Assembly: GCF_014201195.1 (NCBI RefSeq)
Contig: NZ_JACHDS010000001.1
Location: 1,984,001 to 2,048,000 of the forward strand
DNA length: 64,000 nt
Direction: 5' to 3'
Source of the DNA: Nocardiopsis mwathae
Lineage (GTDB): Bacteria > Actinomycetota > Actinomycetes > Streptosporangiales > Streptosporangiaceae
This document shows positions 43,038 to 52,034 of this stretch, one piece after another. The notes beneath the pieces are model-generated. The model was not told the origin of the DNA. It made no database searches and saw only the letters and a list, made by a program, of their open reading frames with translations. Numbering within the stretch: the first letter of the stretch is position 1; the number at the start of each line of letters is the position of its first letter. The translations under genes were made by a program, and so were the position numbers.

Positions 43038-43483
43038 GGCGTGACGCTACGGTTCGCGCGGCGCCGGGGCAAGGCCTGCGGTGGCCGATGCGGAGGGCGG
43101 CCGGACTCCCGGCCCACTGGCCGTTCCGTCTTGTCCTGGATATCCGAAGTGCAACACGCCGAGTCAGGCCAATTTCTGCATTCAAAAGGCCAGTTGCGCC
43201 GCCCCTGCCAAGCCGGGTGGCGCCAGTGGCTGTCTCTCTAGGGAGAGCCGCACGTCCAATCGCCCGAGGGGCAGGTCCGGCGCGCGCGACGCTCCGGCAC
43301 CGAGGGCCGACCAGCCCCGCGGACACCGCGGCAGGCGCCGACCCACTGCCTTCTACCCCGCCCCGGCCGCACGCAACCGTGCGCACGGTACGGCCCGGCT
43401 GCGTGCGGGCGGCCCCGCCGGCGGGGCCGGGAAGAGCGCCAGGACTCCCTGCGGATCCGTCCAGGCGTGTATACGCTGAGGCC
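43038..43483. other. Intergenic region, no gene recognised
   Basis: These 446 bp lie between the TetR gene and the Uma2 pseudogene. The part around 43130-43200 is AT-richer (GGATATCCGAAGTGC; TTCTGCATTCAAAAGG) and probably holds the TetR promoter. Open frames across it are cysteine- and arginine-rich shadows. Confidence 0.4.
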
Positions 43484-43980
43484 ATGACTGCCGAGCCGCT
43501 TCCCGAATCCGTCGAGCGCGTCCCCGAGCAGAAGTGGCGCAGCCGGGTGATCGGCCTGTTCTGCCAGGAGCTGGATCGGCAGGCCCCGGACCACCTGCGA
43601 GCGGACCGGGAGATGGCGGTGCGGCTGGGCAGCGGCAGGTCCCGGAGCCGGACGTCGTCAACGTCTCCACGCAGGCATACGACCGCGAGGAGCCGTCGAC
43701 CTCCTATGCCGCCGATGGCGTCCTGCTCGTGGTCGAAGCGGTGTCCGCGGAGTCGCAGGTGCGCGACCGCGAGACCAAGCCGATGACGTACGCCAAGGCG
43801 GGCATCCAGCACTACCGGCGGATCGAGCCGGACGGCCGGCGGGCCGTCGCCTACCTCGATGAGCTCGACCCCGCGACGTCCACCTTGGGGCTCGCGGGCA
43901 TCCACCGCGACCGGCTGACGACCTCGGTTCCCTCCCCGGTCGACATCGACCTGACCGCCGTGGGCCAGCGGCGCAGGTGA
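43484..43980 (+). pseudogene. Uma2-family endonuclease pseudogene (frameshift)
   Basis: ATG 43484 opens MTAEPLPESVERVPEQKWRSRVIGLFCQELDRQ up to EMAVRLGSG. Then a loss of one base near 43637 moves the reading to the frame with QVPEPDVVNVSTQAYD, LLVVEAVSAESQVRDRETKPMTYAKAGIQHYRRIE (the PD-(D/E)xK core with D, E and K) and a normal C-terminus. The two parts together equal one Uma2 (DUF820) protein. A sequencing error cannot be excluded. Confidence 0.82.
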
Positions 43981-43998
43981 GCCCGCCCCGGCGCACGG

Positions 43999-44928
43999 TC
44001 ACACCGCGCAGTGCAGCGGGCCGCCGTTGTAGGTGATGGCGTCGGCGAACGCGGCCATCAGGTCGACGTCGCCGCGCTGCGCCTCCGCATAGGCGCGGTG
44101 CAGGTTGAGCACCAGCCGCTCGGGGTCCTGCCACTGGGCGAACTCGCCCAGCTCGACGGCGTTGGCCGCCTCCAGGGGGCCCAGCCCCTCCTCGCGGCCC
44201 CAGGCCGCCGTCTCCGTGATGAACCGGTAGTAGCGGTCGTGGGCGGCCAGCACCGTGCGGAAGGCCCCGCCCCCCACCAGGCCCCCGTGGCCCGGGACGA
44301 TGTGGTCGGCCTCGAAGCCGGCCAGCCACTCCACCGAGCGCAGCGCCCCTTCCAGCGAGCCCATCAGCAGCAGCGGGGTGACCCGGTGGAACACCAGGTC
44401 GCCGGTGAACAGGACGCGTTCGGCGGGCAGCCAGGCGACGACGTCGCCGGAGGTGTGGGCCGTGTACCCCGGGTGGTGCAGCTCGACGCGGCGCCCGCCC
44501 AGGTGCAGGGTCAGCGCGCCGGTCATGGTCAGGTCCGGGGTGCGCAGGCGCGCCCCGGACCAGTCGGGGGCGGGGCGCCACACGGGCGGGCAGGCGTCGA
44601 TGAACGGGTCGGCGATCATGCCCGCGCGGGTCGCCTCGTGGGCGATGAGCACCGTGTCCTGCGGCAGCAGGTAGTTGCCGTAGGTGTGGTCGCCGTGCAG
44701 GTGGGTGTTGAGGGCGAAGCGCAGCGGCGCCTGCCCGGCGGCGCGCCGTGCGGCGGACAGGAAGCGCCGGGTGCGCTCGGCCGTGCAGCAGGTGTCGATG
44801 ATCAGAGCGCCGCCGCCCTCGGTTCCGCAGACGACGCCCGCGTTGTTGATCCACCAGGACCCGTCCGGCTGCACCCAGGCGTGCACGTCCGGAACCAGCT
44901 CGACCAGGCCCGCGTCCGCCGCGCTCAT
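43999..44928 (-). CDS. MBL-fold metallo-hydrolase
   Basis: The 309-residue protein has the metallo-beta-lactamase motif NTHLHGDHTYGN, further zinc ligands in HHPGYTAHTSGD, FTGDLVFH and IVPGHGG. It starts ELVPDVHAWVQPDGSWWINNAGVVCG. No signal peptide is present. The group contains SoxH-like and quinoprotein-associated hydrolases; a specific substrate cannot be assigned. It is not in an obvious operon. Confidence 0.87.
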   Translation of the reverse strand: MSAADAGLVELVPDVHAWVQPDGSWWINNAGVVCGTEGGGALIIDTCCTAERTRRFLSAARRAAGQAPLRFALNTHLHGDHTYGNYLLPQDTVLIAHEATRAGMIADPFIDACPPVWRPAPDWSGARLRTPDLTMTGALTLHLGGRRVELHHPGYTAHTSGDVVAWLPAERVLFTGDLVFHRVTPLLLMGSLEGALRSVEWLAGFEADHIVPGHGGLVGGGAFRTVLAAHDRYYRFITETAAWGREEGLGPLEAANAVELGEFAQWQDPERLVLNLHRAYAEAQRGDVDLMAAFADAITYNGGPLHCAV

Positions 44929-45031
44929 CGCATCGCCTTCCGCCTCGACGTCATGCCTCGGTGCTCACCCTCTCGCGGTGCCCGGCGGGTGTCGAGGAGG
45001 GCAAGGGTGAAAAGGCGGAAACCGGCCGGCG

Positions 45032-46258
45032 TCACCCGTGGGCGGAGGGGGCGGACCGCTCCGCGCTTCGCGGGGCGCCGGAGCCTGCGCCCGGGGCGGC
45101 GGGCGCGGACTTCAGGGCGCGGCGGTCCAGCAGGCCGGAGGCCAGGGCGACCAGGAGGCCGGCCACGGCCAGGCCGGCGCCCAGCAGGTTGGGGGCGGTG
45201 TAGCCGTAGCCGGCGGCGATGACCAGCCCGCCCAGCCAGGCCCCGGCCGCGTTGGCGATGTTGAGCGCGGAGTGGTTCAGGGCGGCCGCCAGCGAGGGGG
45301 CGCCCTGGGCTGCGTCCATCAGGCGCATCTGCAGGGAGGGCACCAGGGCGCTGCCGGTGAAGCCGACGACGAACACCATCACCACCGCCGCGGCCTTGAA
45401 CGGGGCCAGGGCGTAGAGGAGCAGCAGCGCCGCGGCCATGCCCACGAGGGCGGCGTACATGGTGGGCAGCAGCGCGCGGTCGGCGGCGCGGCCGCCGGCC
45501 AGGTTGCCGGCGGTCATGCCCAGGCCGTAGACGGCCAGCACGATCGCCACGGCCGGGGCGCCGAAGCCCGACACCTCGGTCATCATGGGGGCGATGTAGC
45601 TGTAGGCGGCGAACATGCCGCCGAAGCCCACGGCGCCCACCGCCAGCGTCATCCACACCTGCAGGCGGGCCAGGGCGCTGAGCTCGGAGCGGGCCGAGGC
45701 GCCGGGCTGCGGGCGCTGGGCGGGGACCAGGCGGATGAGCAGCAGGAGGGTCAGCACGCCCACGGCGGCGATCATCCAGTAGGTGCTGCGCCAGCCCAGT
45801 TCGTGGGAGGCCAGGGTGGCCAGCGGTACGCCGACGATGTTGGCGACGGTCAGCCCGGCGATCATCAGGGCGAAGGCCTGGGCGCGCTTGGTGACCGGTA
45901 CCAGTGCGGCGGCCACGACCGAGCCGACCCCGAAGAAGGTGCCGTGCGGCAGGGCGGTGAGGAACCGGGCGGTGAGCAGGGTTTCGAAGGTGGGGGCGAG
46001 CGCGGAGGCGATGTTGCCGAGGGTGAAGACCACCATCAGGGCGATGAGCAGGTTCTTGCGGTCGACGCGGGCGCCGAGCGCGGTCAGCAGCGGGGCGCCG
46101 ATGACCACGCCGATGGCGTACCCGGAGATCATGTACCCGGCGGTGGGGATCGACACCCCGAAGTCGGCCGCGACGTCGGGCAGGATTCCCATGGCGACGA
46201 ACTCGGTGGTTCCGATGCCGAAGGCGCCGATGGCGAGGGCGAGCAGGGCGATGGGCAC
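45032..46258 (-). CDS. MFS transporter, DHA1/AraJ-like efflux
   Basis: The 408-residue protein has 12 predicted membrane helices and the MFS loop-2 motif (GARVDRKNLLIALMVVFTLGN), beginning LLALAIGAFGIGTTEFVAMGILPDVAADFGVS, which is typical of arabinose-efflux/chloramphenicol-resistance-like permeases. A motif C-like GVPLATLASHELGWRSTYW is present. It probably exports a small molecule by proton antiport; substrate unknown. Start is GTG. Confidence 0.9.
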   Translation of the reverse strand: MPIALLALAIGAFGIGTTEFVAMGILPDVAADFGVSIPTAGYMISGYAIGVVIGAPLLTALGARVDRKNLLIALMVVFTLGNIASALAPTFETLLTARFLTALPHGTFFGVGSVVAAALVPVTKRAQAFALMIAGLTVANIVGVPLATLASHELGWRSTYWMIAAVGVLTLLLLIRLVPAQRPQPGASARSELSALARLQVWMTLAVGAVGFGGMFAAYSYIAPMMTEVSGFGAPAVAIVLAVYGLGMTAGNLAGGRAADRALLPTMYAALVGMAAALLLLYALAPFKAAAVVMVFVVGFTGSALVPSLQMRLMDAAQGAPSLAAALNHSALNIANAAGAWLGGLVIAAGYGYTAPNLLGAGLAVAGLLVALASGLLDRRALKSAPAAPGAGSGAPRSAERSAPSAHG

Positions 46259-46484
46259 GACGGCTCCTCAGCGGTCGCTGGACGTACGAGGTCAGCGGGG
46301 GGAAGGGGGCGGGGGCGGGCCCGGGGGCGCCTGTGGTCGGGGCGCGGCCGGGCCGGGGACACTACCGCCAACACCGCCGGGCGCCGGGTTTCTTTCCGGA
46401 TCCGTCCGGTCGGGGGTGTGATTGCGCTCTCGCCCTCCCCTGGAGCCTGCGGGATGTGCCGCGGGCCCCGGGGGAGGGGCGCGG

Positions 46485-47483
46485 TCAGTCGGTGAACCGG
46501 TGGGCGTCCACTTCGGCGAGCAGGGCGGTGCGCCGTTCGGCGTCGATGAAGGAGGCGGTGACGGAGTTGCGGGCCAGGGTGCGCACGTCGGCGTCGCTGA
46601 GTCCCAGGGCCGTGCGCAGCCCGCGCATGTTGTCCTCGGCATAGCCGCCGAAGTAGGCGGGGTCGTCGGAGTTGACGGTGACCACCAGCCCCGCCTGCAG
46701 CATCCGGGGCAGCGGGTGGTCCTCCAGGCGGTCCACCACGCGCAGCCGCACGTTGGAGAACGGGCAGACCGTCAGCGGGGTGCGCTCCCGGCGCAGCCGC
46801 TCGACCAGGGCCTCGTCCTCCAGGCAGCGCACCCCGTGGTCCACGCGCTGCACGCCCAGGACGTCCAGGGCCTGCCATACGTAGGCGGGCGGGCCCTCCT
46901 CGCCGGCGTGGGCGACCAGGTGCAGCCCGGCCTCGCGCGCCCGCGCGAACACCTCCCGGAACTTCTCCGGGGGGTGGCCCATCTCGGCGGAGTCCAGCCC
47001 GACCCCGCTGACCGCGCCACCGAGGTAGGGGCGCGCCTCCTCCAGGGTGGCCAGGGCCTCCTCGGCGGGGCGGTCCCGCAGGAAGCACATGATCAGCCGT
47101 GTGGAGACCCCGTGGCGCTCCTCGGCCGCGTCCAGTGCGGCCGACAGGCCGCGCACCACGGTGTCCATTCCGACGCCGCGCACCGCGTGCGCCTGGGGGT
47201 CGAAGAAGATCTCGGCGTGGCGCACGCCCTGGGCGGCGGCGCGGGCCAGGTAGGCCTCGGCCAGGTCGGTGAAGTCGCGCTCGGTGCGCAGCACCGCCAT
47301 CAGCGCGTAGTACAGGTCGAGGAAGGACTGCAGGTCGGTGAAGGAGTAGGCGGCGCGCAGCTCGTCCACCGAGGCGTAGTCCAGCCGCACCCCGTTGCGG
47401 TCGGCCAGTGCGAAGGCCAGCTCCGGTTCGAGGGTTCCCTCGATGTGGACGTGCAGCTCGGCCTTGGGGATCGGGGTGGACAT
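46485..47483 (-). CDS. Adenosine/adenine deaminase (Aah1-like)
   Basis: The 332-residue amidohydrolase has metal ligands in AELHVHIEGTLEPEL, His and Glu in HAGEEGPP, the catalytic His in RVDHGVRCLED and Asp in VNSDDPAYFGGY. HIEGTLEP and DSAEMGHPPEKF favour the adenine deaminase branch over HLDGALRP-type adenosine deaminases. It releases ammonia to give hypoxanthine or inosine in purine salvage. Confidence 0.87.
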   Translation of the reverse strand: MSTPIPKAELHVHIEGTLEPELAFALADRNGVRLDYASVDELRAAYSFTDLQSFLDLYYALMAVLRTERDFTDLAEAYLARAAAQGVRHAEIFFDPQAHAVRGVGMDTVVRGLSAALDAAEERHGVSTRLIMCFLRDRPAEEALATLEEARPYLGGAVSGVGLDSAEMGHPPEKFREVFARAREAGLHLVAHAGEEGPPAYVWQALDVLGVQRVDHGVRCLEDEALVERLRRERTPLTVCPFSNVRLRVVDRLEDHPLPRMLQAGLVVTVNSDDPAYFGGYAEDNMRGLRTALGLSDADVRTLARNSVTASFIDAERRTALLAEVDAHRFTD

Positions 47484-47643
47484 GCGGTGCGCCGCCTCGC
47501 TTCGGTGGGTGGTCGGATGATCGGGAGACTATTCCGCCATTCTTCCCGTCGCGAGAGGGCGCGCGGCCCTGGTAGGGGGCCGGTCGCGGTGCGTCGGGTC
47601 GGCCACAGTGCGGGCGCGTGCCCGCGGCGGTAGGTTGCGGGAC

Positions 47644-48123
47644 ATGGACACCAGCGGGGGGACGGCGCCGGGAGCGTGCGCCGTGGAGATCCACACCGAC
47701 GGCGCGTGCAGCGGCAACCCGGGGCCGGGCGGCTGGGGTGCGGTGCTGCGCTACGGGGCGCACGAGAAGGAGCTGTACGGCGGCGAGGCGGCGACCACCA
47801 ACAACCGGATGGAGCTGATGGCGGCCATCATGGCGCTGGAGAGCCTGAAGCGGCCCGTGCCCGTGCGTCTGCACACCGACAGCACCTATGTGCGCAACGG
47901 CATCACCGCCTGGATCCACGGGTGGAAGGCGCGGGGCTGGCGGACCGCCGAGAAGAAGCCGGTGAAGAACGCCGACCTGTGGAGGCGCCTGGATGCCGCC
48001 GCCGCCCGCTACGACGTCGACTGGCGGTGGGTCAAGGGGCACAGCGGCGATGCCGGCAACGACCGCGCCGATGCGCTGGCCTGCCGGGGCCGCGATGAGG
48101 CCGCCGCCTTGCCGACGGCCTGA
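47644..48123 (+). CDS. rnhA: Ribonuclease HI
   Basis: The 159-residue protein has the four catalytic carboxylates in [37 protein letters not shown] and [18 protein letters not shown]. It cuts the RNA strand of RNA-DNA hybrids. The basic protrusion ([20 protein letters not shown]) is present. TAGGTT lies 7 nt before ATG 47644, consistent with a leaderless mRNA. Confidence 0.95.
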   Translation: MDTSGGTAPGACAVEIHTDGACSGNPGPGGWGAVLRYGAHEKELYGGEAATTNNRMELMAAIMALESLKRPVPVRLHTDSTYVRNGITAWIHGWKARGWRTAEKKPVKNADLWRRLDAAAARYDVDWRWVKGHSGDAGNDRADALACRGRDEAAALPTA

Positions 48124-48236
48124 GGCCGCGCGCGGCCCCGGTGGCGGGGTCCTGGTCGGCGGGGGGCGGCGTGGCTAGGCTGACCCCACGGCGGGATCGC
48201 GCATTCTCCGGACACCGAAAGGGGCTGGCTCCTACG

Positions 48237-48929
48237 ATGAGCTGGTCGCGGGAAGGAGCACCTATTTCCGCCACCCTGTCGGAGCCGGACACGCGCTCGG
48301 CGGCCGGGGCTGGGCCAGAGGCTGAAGTCGAGGCGCCGCCGAGCGGCCCGGAGACCCCGCCGCGGGACGAGTCCATGCGGGTGGTCGCCGAACGTGTCGC
48401 CGAGGTACTCCCCGATGGCTGTCGCGTGGAGATTCTCGGAGGAAACCTCATCGTGTCCCGCACCCCAGTCCCCTTGCACAACTGGATCGTCACCCGGTTC
48501 ATGCACCAGTTGCTGCAGCAGCTGCCCGCGGACAAGTCTCCACAGAGCGTGACCTCCGTGGGGGTGAGTAAGGAGGAGAGCGAGGACGAGGACTACGCGA
48601 TTCCCGACCTGGTCGTCCTTCCCGCCGATGTGGCCAAGTCCGCCGCCGGGTGGCTGGTGCCCGCCGACTGCGCCGAGCTCGCGCTGGAGGTGGTGTCGCG
48701 GGGCAGCAGCACGACCGGCACCGACGCCAAGCCCTCGGCCTATGCCGACTGGGAGATCGCCATCTACGTCCTGGTCGATCCGCGTGACGGCACCATCGTG
48801 CTCTACGCGGACCCGCGTGACGGCAAGTACCAGAATGTCCACCGTATGAAGTTCGGCGACACCGTGGTCCTGCCCGAACCGCTCAAGGACATCCGCCTGG
48901 AGACCGAGGAGCTGTCCACCTACGGGTGA
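48237..48929 (+). CDS. Uma2-family endonuclease (intact)
   Basis: The frame gives 230 residues from ATG 48237; ATG 48375 (MRVVAERVAEVLPDGCRVEILGG) is closer to the usual family start. PD-(D/E)xK core: DYAIPDLVVLPADV, LALEVVSRGS, KPSAYADWEIAIYVLVDP. The family is abundant in cyanobacteria and actinobacteria with unproven function. Its end overlaps the convergent truncated paralogue by 10 bp. Confidence 0.85.
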   Translation: MSWSREGAPISATLSEPDTRSAAGAGPEAEVEAPPSGPETPPRDESMRVVAERVAEVLPDGCRVEILGGNLIVSRTPVPLHNWIVTRFMHQLLQQLPADKSPQSVTSVGVSKEESEDEDYAIPDLVVLPADVAKSAAGWLVPADCAELALEVVSRGSSTTGTDAKPSAYADWEIAIYVLVDPRDGTIVLYADPRDGKYQNVHRMKFGDTVVLPEPLKDIRLETEELSTYG

Positions 48930-49291
48930 TCCGCGCTGTCCACGGGAAGCTGCGCGGTCTCGATCTTCACGTCACTCAGCGGCGCCGGAGCCGTGATCGT
49001 CGAGCCGTAGTCGTCGATGCGCCTGTCACGGTAGGTGCCCGACTCCGGCGTCCACATCGTCGCGCAGACGCCTTCGTAGGGATCGAAGATCATGTAGATG
49101 GGCACGCCTGCGCTCGCGTGGAACTCCACCTTGTCGTTGTAGTCCCGCTGCACACCGCCGGGTGAGACGACCTCGATGGCGAGTTCCGTGAGTCCGGGCG
49201 AGTACGCGCTCAGATTCCTGTCCGCCTCAGCTTTCGGGACGGGAGCGCAGTGGCTTTTCCCGGAACCAGTACCACAGGCGGGAGCGGCCAC
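48920..49291 (-). pseudogene. Uma2-family endonuclease, 5'-truncated
   Basis: The open frame holds the C-terminal two thirds of a Uma2 protein: PKAEADRNLSAYSPGLTELAIEVVSPGGVQRDYNDKVEFHASAGVPIYMIFDPYEG and SDVKIETAQLP. The N-terminal domain that precedes PDLVVxP in complete proteins is missing, and the sequence upstream of about 49240 is unrelated. The break lies next to the hydrolase gene end (49307). It may be a deletion remnant. Confidence 0.75.
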
Positions 49292-49306
49292 GGGGTAGCC
49301 CGCCGG

Positions 49307-50245
49307 TCAGGCGGTCTGCCGCGTCGGCTCCTTCTTCTCCGCTGCGGTGAGGTGGCGGGCGGCCAGGTCGGCCAGGACGGCGGCGATGGTGTCGGGGGCC
49401 TCCAGGGGGGTCATGTGGCCGGCGCGGGGGATCTCGACGAGGTCCTCGCAGTGCGGCAGGGCGTCGGCGATGCGGTGGGCGTGGGCGATGGGGGTGAGCC
49501 GGTCGCGGCCTCCGGCCACCACGGTGGTGGGGCAGGACAGGGATCGCACTTCGGTTCGCAGGTCGAGGCGGGCCAGGACGCGGCCCCAGTGGGCGCGCGG
49601 TAGGGGCGGGCAGGTGTGGATCAGGCGGGCGCAGAAGTCGACCATCCTGGGGTCGGCGTCGGGGGCCATGGTGACGTAGTGCAGGGCGGCGCGGGTCAGG
49701 GGGGACTTGGGGCCCAGTGGCAGCGGGGCGCCGAGGAGCAGCCGGTGGCCCAGGGCGCCGAGGCGGGGGGAGTGCGCGGCGCCGGGGAGGATGCGGGCGG
49801 TGGCGAGCAGGTCGCAGCAGCCGGTGCTGATCAGCGCCGCCGCGGCGGCGCGTTGGCGCACTTCGGGGCGGTCGGCGGCGGCCATCAGCGTCATGGCGCC
49901 CATGCTGTGCCCGGCCAGGAGGGCGGGGGTGGTGGCGGGGACGGTGGCGCGCAGCACGGCGCACAGGTCGTCGGCCAGGGCGGAGACGCCGTAGCCGTGG
50001 CGGTCGGGGCGGGCGCTGCGGCCGTGGCCGCGCTGGTCGTAGACGACGACGCGGTGGGTGGGGGTCAGGCGGGTGGCCACCGGTGCCCAGAAGGGGATGG
50101 AGCAGGTCCAGCCGTGGCTCAGGACGATGGTGGGGGCGCGGTCGGGGCCGTGGATCTCGGCGTGCAGGCGGGTTCCGTCGGCGGAGCGGAGTGTGAGTTC
50201 GCGGCGGGGGGCCGAGGGGGCGGGGGAGACCGGTCTGCTGTGCAT
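49307..50245 (-). CDS. Alpha/beta hydrolase
   Basis: The 312-residue protein has TIVLSHGWTCSIPFW (oxyanion), VVVYDQRGHGRSARPDRHGY, nucleophile elbow LLAGHSMGAMTLMAAAD, acid region VVAGGRDRLTPIAHA and catalytic His in IPRAGHMTPLEAP. It resembles haloperoxidase/epoxide-hydrolase-like members. No signal peptide is seen. Substrate unknown. Confidence 0.87.
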   Translation of the reverse strand: MHSRPVSPAPSAPRRELTLRSADGTRLHAEIHGPDRAPTIVLSHGWTCSIPFWAPVATRLTPTHRVVVYDQRGHGRSARPDRHGYGVSALADDLCAVLRATVPATTPALLAGHSMGAMTLMAAADRPEVRQRAAAAALISTGCCDLLATARILPGAAHSPRLGALGHRLLLGAPLPLGPKSPLTRAALHYVTMAPDADPRMVDFCARLIHTCPPLPRAHWGRVLARLDLRTEVRSLSCPTTVVAGGRDRLTPIAHAHRIADALPHCEDLVEIPRAGHMTPLEAPDTIAAVLADLAARHLTAAEKKEPTRQTA

Positions 50246-50473
50246 GGGGGTGCCTTCCGTGGCTACCGGCGGGTCACAACCAGTGCTGCCCGACCCTAAA
50301 CCATGACAATGATCAATGGAAGGGTTTTGGGCGGGGTGCACCTCCCCCAGCGCGCCGCCCCGGCGGTGGCGCCCGGTGCGGTAACGTCGCACCCGCCGAC
50401 ACCCGCCGACACCCGCCGGCGCCGGCGGGCCGCCATCCGCACAGCCGCCGACCGGGGACGACGCACACCGCAC

Positions 50474-51001
50474 ATGAACGGCCACACCACCGACCTCGCC
50501 GACGTCCTCGCCGCCGTCCCGCTGTATGCGCCGGTCGGCGAGCAGCGCCGCGGACGCGTCAGTTCCACCACGGTCGCGCCCGGCGCCGCGCTGCCCACCA
50601 AGGTGGTGGTGGACTTCGGCTCCACGCCCGAGGGACCCGACCGCGGCCCCGACCTGGAGATCGCCACCCGCGCCTGGGACACCGGCACCGAGCCCGGCGA
50701 GCGCGAGCTGCGGGGCTTCTGCGCTGAGCGCGCCCTGATGGAGCTGCGCATGCGCGACCCGCTCAGCGGCCAGGCCACCGCGCTGCCGCCCGGCGCCGCC
50801 TGGTCCAGTGCCGCGATCACCGTGGATGCCACCCCCCGCACCTTCACCGTGCTGTCGGCCGGCGCCCTGTGGGTGGCCGCCACCGTCCTGCCCGGCCCCT
50901 TCCTGCTGCGGATCTACACACCGGTGGCCGGCGCACGCCCCGACCGGCTGCGCCGCCTCACCTCCGCCGCGGAGTTGGAGCCCCTGCGCGGCCGCGGCTG
51001 A
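50474..51001 (+). CDS. Hypothetical protein
   Basis: The 175-residue frame from ATG 50474 (MNGHTTDLADVLAAVPLYAPVGEQRRGRV) has no recognised domain. Codon third positions are clearly biased, so it is probably real. Features: VVVDFGSTPEGPDRGPDLEIATRAWD and LLRIYTPVAGARPDRLRRLTSAAEL. No signal or membrane segment. TAACGT near 50381 may be a -10 element. Confidence 0.55.
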   Translation: MNGHTTDLADVLAAVPLYAPVGEQRRGRVSSTTVAPGAALPTKVVVDFGSTPEGPDRGPDLEIATRAWDTGTEPGERELRGFCAERALMELRMRDPLSGQATALPPGAAWSSAAITVDATPRTFTVLSAGALWVAATVLPGPFLLRIYTPVAGARPDRLRRLTSAAELEPLRGRG

Positions 51002-51084
51002 GTGGCCCCGCTCCCGCAGGGCTCAGCGGCGACGCGTGGGCGGGAAGGCTTCACCGCGCCCGTTGACCCGCCTAGGCTCGCCGC

Positions 51085-51477
51085 ATGGCCATTCACGTGC
51101 TGTCCAGCCGCGTCCTGCTGCGCCCCACCGACCTCGAACGCAGCCGGACCTTCTACCGCGACATCCTGGGGCTGGCCGTCTACCGGGAGTTCGGCACCGG
51201 TGAGCGGCGCGGCACCGTGTTCTTCCTCGGCGGGGGCTTCCTGGAGCTGTCCGGGCACAGCCCGCACCCGCCCGAGCCCGCCGCCACGCGGCTGTGGCTG
51301 CAGGTCCCCGACATCTGGGCGGCCCACCGCGCCCTGGTCGGCCGGGGCGTGCCGGTCGTGCGCGAGCCCCGGCGCGAACCGTGGGGGCTGCTGGAGATGC
51401 ACATCGCCGACCCCGACGGGCTGCCGCTGTTCATCGTCGAGGTTCCCGCCGACCACCCGCTGCGCTACCGCCCCTGA
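51085..51477 (+). CDS. VOC-superfamily (glyoxalase-like) protein
   Basis: The 130-residue protein has the paired beta-alpha-beta modules VLLRPTDLERSRTFYRDILGLAVYREF and LWLQVPDIWAAHRALVGRGVPVVREPRREPWGLLEMHIADPDGLPLFIVEV. Such proteins are glyoxalases, dioxygenases or drug-binding resistance proteins. TAGGCT lies 6 nt before ATG, suggesting a leaderless start. It converges on soxR, so a link with the RiPP operon is possible but not shown. Confidence 0.83.
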   Translation: MAIHVLSSRVLLRPTDLERSRTFYRDILGLAVYREFGTGERRGTVFFLGGGFLELSGHSPHPPEPAATRLWLQVPDIWAAHRALVGRGVPVVREPRREPWGLLEMHIADPDGLPLFIVEVPADHPLRYRP

Positions 51478-51490
51478 GCGGCGGCGGAGC

Positions 51491-52009
51491 TCAGCCGGGG
51501 GTGCCGTCGTCGCACCCGGCCTGCGGCTCCAGCAGGTCCGGGGCGCCGCCGACGAGCAGGCGGCGGGGGCCGGGGCCCTCCTGGCCGCACTCGTCGTGGG
51601 GGTTGGACAGCACGCAGCGCTCCAGGGACAGGCAGCCGCACCCGATGCAGCCGGTGAGGTCGTCGCGCAGCTTCTCCAGTTGGCGGATGCGCGCGTCGAG
51701 TTCGCCGCGCCACTGCTCGGAGAGGTACGCCCAGTCCTCCTGGGTGGGGGTGCGCTCTTCGGGCAGCCCGGCCAGCGCCTGGCGGATGCGGTCGAGCGGG
51801 ATCCCCACGCGCTGCGAGACGCGGATGAACGCGACCCGGCGCAGCGTGTCGCGCCGGTAGCGGCGCTGGTTGCCGGCGGTGCGGCGGCTGGTGATCAGCC
51901 CCTTGCGCTCGTAGAAGTGCAGTGCCGACACTGCGACACCGCTGCGTTCGGCGACCTGCCCGACGGTCAGTTCCCTGGCCTTCCACGACACCTGCGTCAC
52001 GTGAACCAC
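51491..52009 (-). CDS. soxR: Redox-sensing MerR-family activator SoxR
   Basis: The 172-residue protein has the MerR DNA-binding domain ([49 protein letters not shown]), a dimerisation helix and the [2Fe-2S] motif [12 protein letters not shown] followed by the tail [10 protein letters not shown]. SoxR in actinomycetes senses redox-active metabolites and switches on export or modification genes. Start GTG 52009 (or GTG 52000). The gene is only 15 bp downstream of the peptidase gene, in the same direction, so it may be the last gene of the ycaO operon. Confidence 0.93.
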   Translation of the reverse strand: MVHVTQVSWKARELTVGQVAERSGVAVSALHFYERKGLITSRRTAGNQRRYRRDTLRRVAFIRVSQRVGIPLDRIRQALAGLPEERTPTQEDWAYLSEQWRGELDARIRQLEKLRDDLTGCIGCGCLSLERCVLSNPHDECGQEGPGPRRLLVGGAPDLLEPQAGCDDGTPG

Positions 52010-52022
52010 CCCGGTCGTCGTT

Positions 52023-52034
52023 CCTTAATCAAGG
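52023..52034 (-). promoter_or_regulatory. Possible SoxR operator
   Basis: CCTTAATCAAGG is a palindrome (CCTT-n4-AAGG) straddling the peptidase stop codon just before soxR. It is shorter than the usual ACCTCAA-n6-TTGAGGT box but could serve autoregulation. Confidence 0.3.

Noticed and set aside
43081-43479. 132-codon plus frame before the Uma2 pseudogene
   Set aside because: No RBS, no consistent third-position bias, and composition of a non-coding GC-rich stretch with scattered cysteines.
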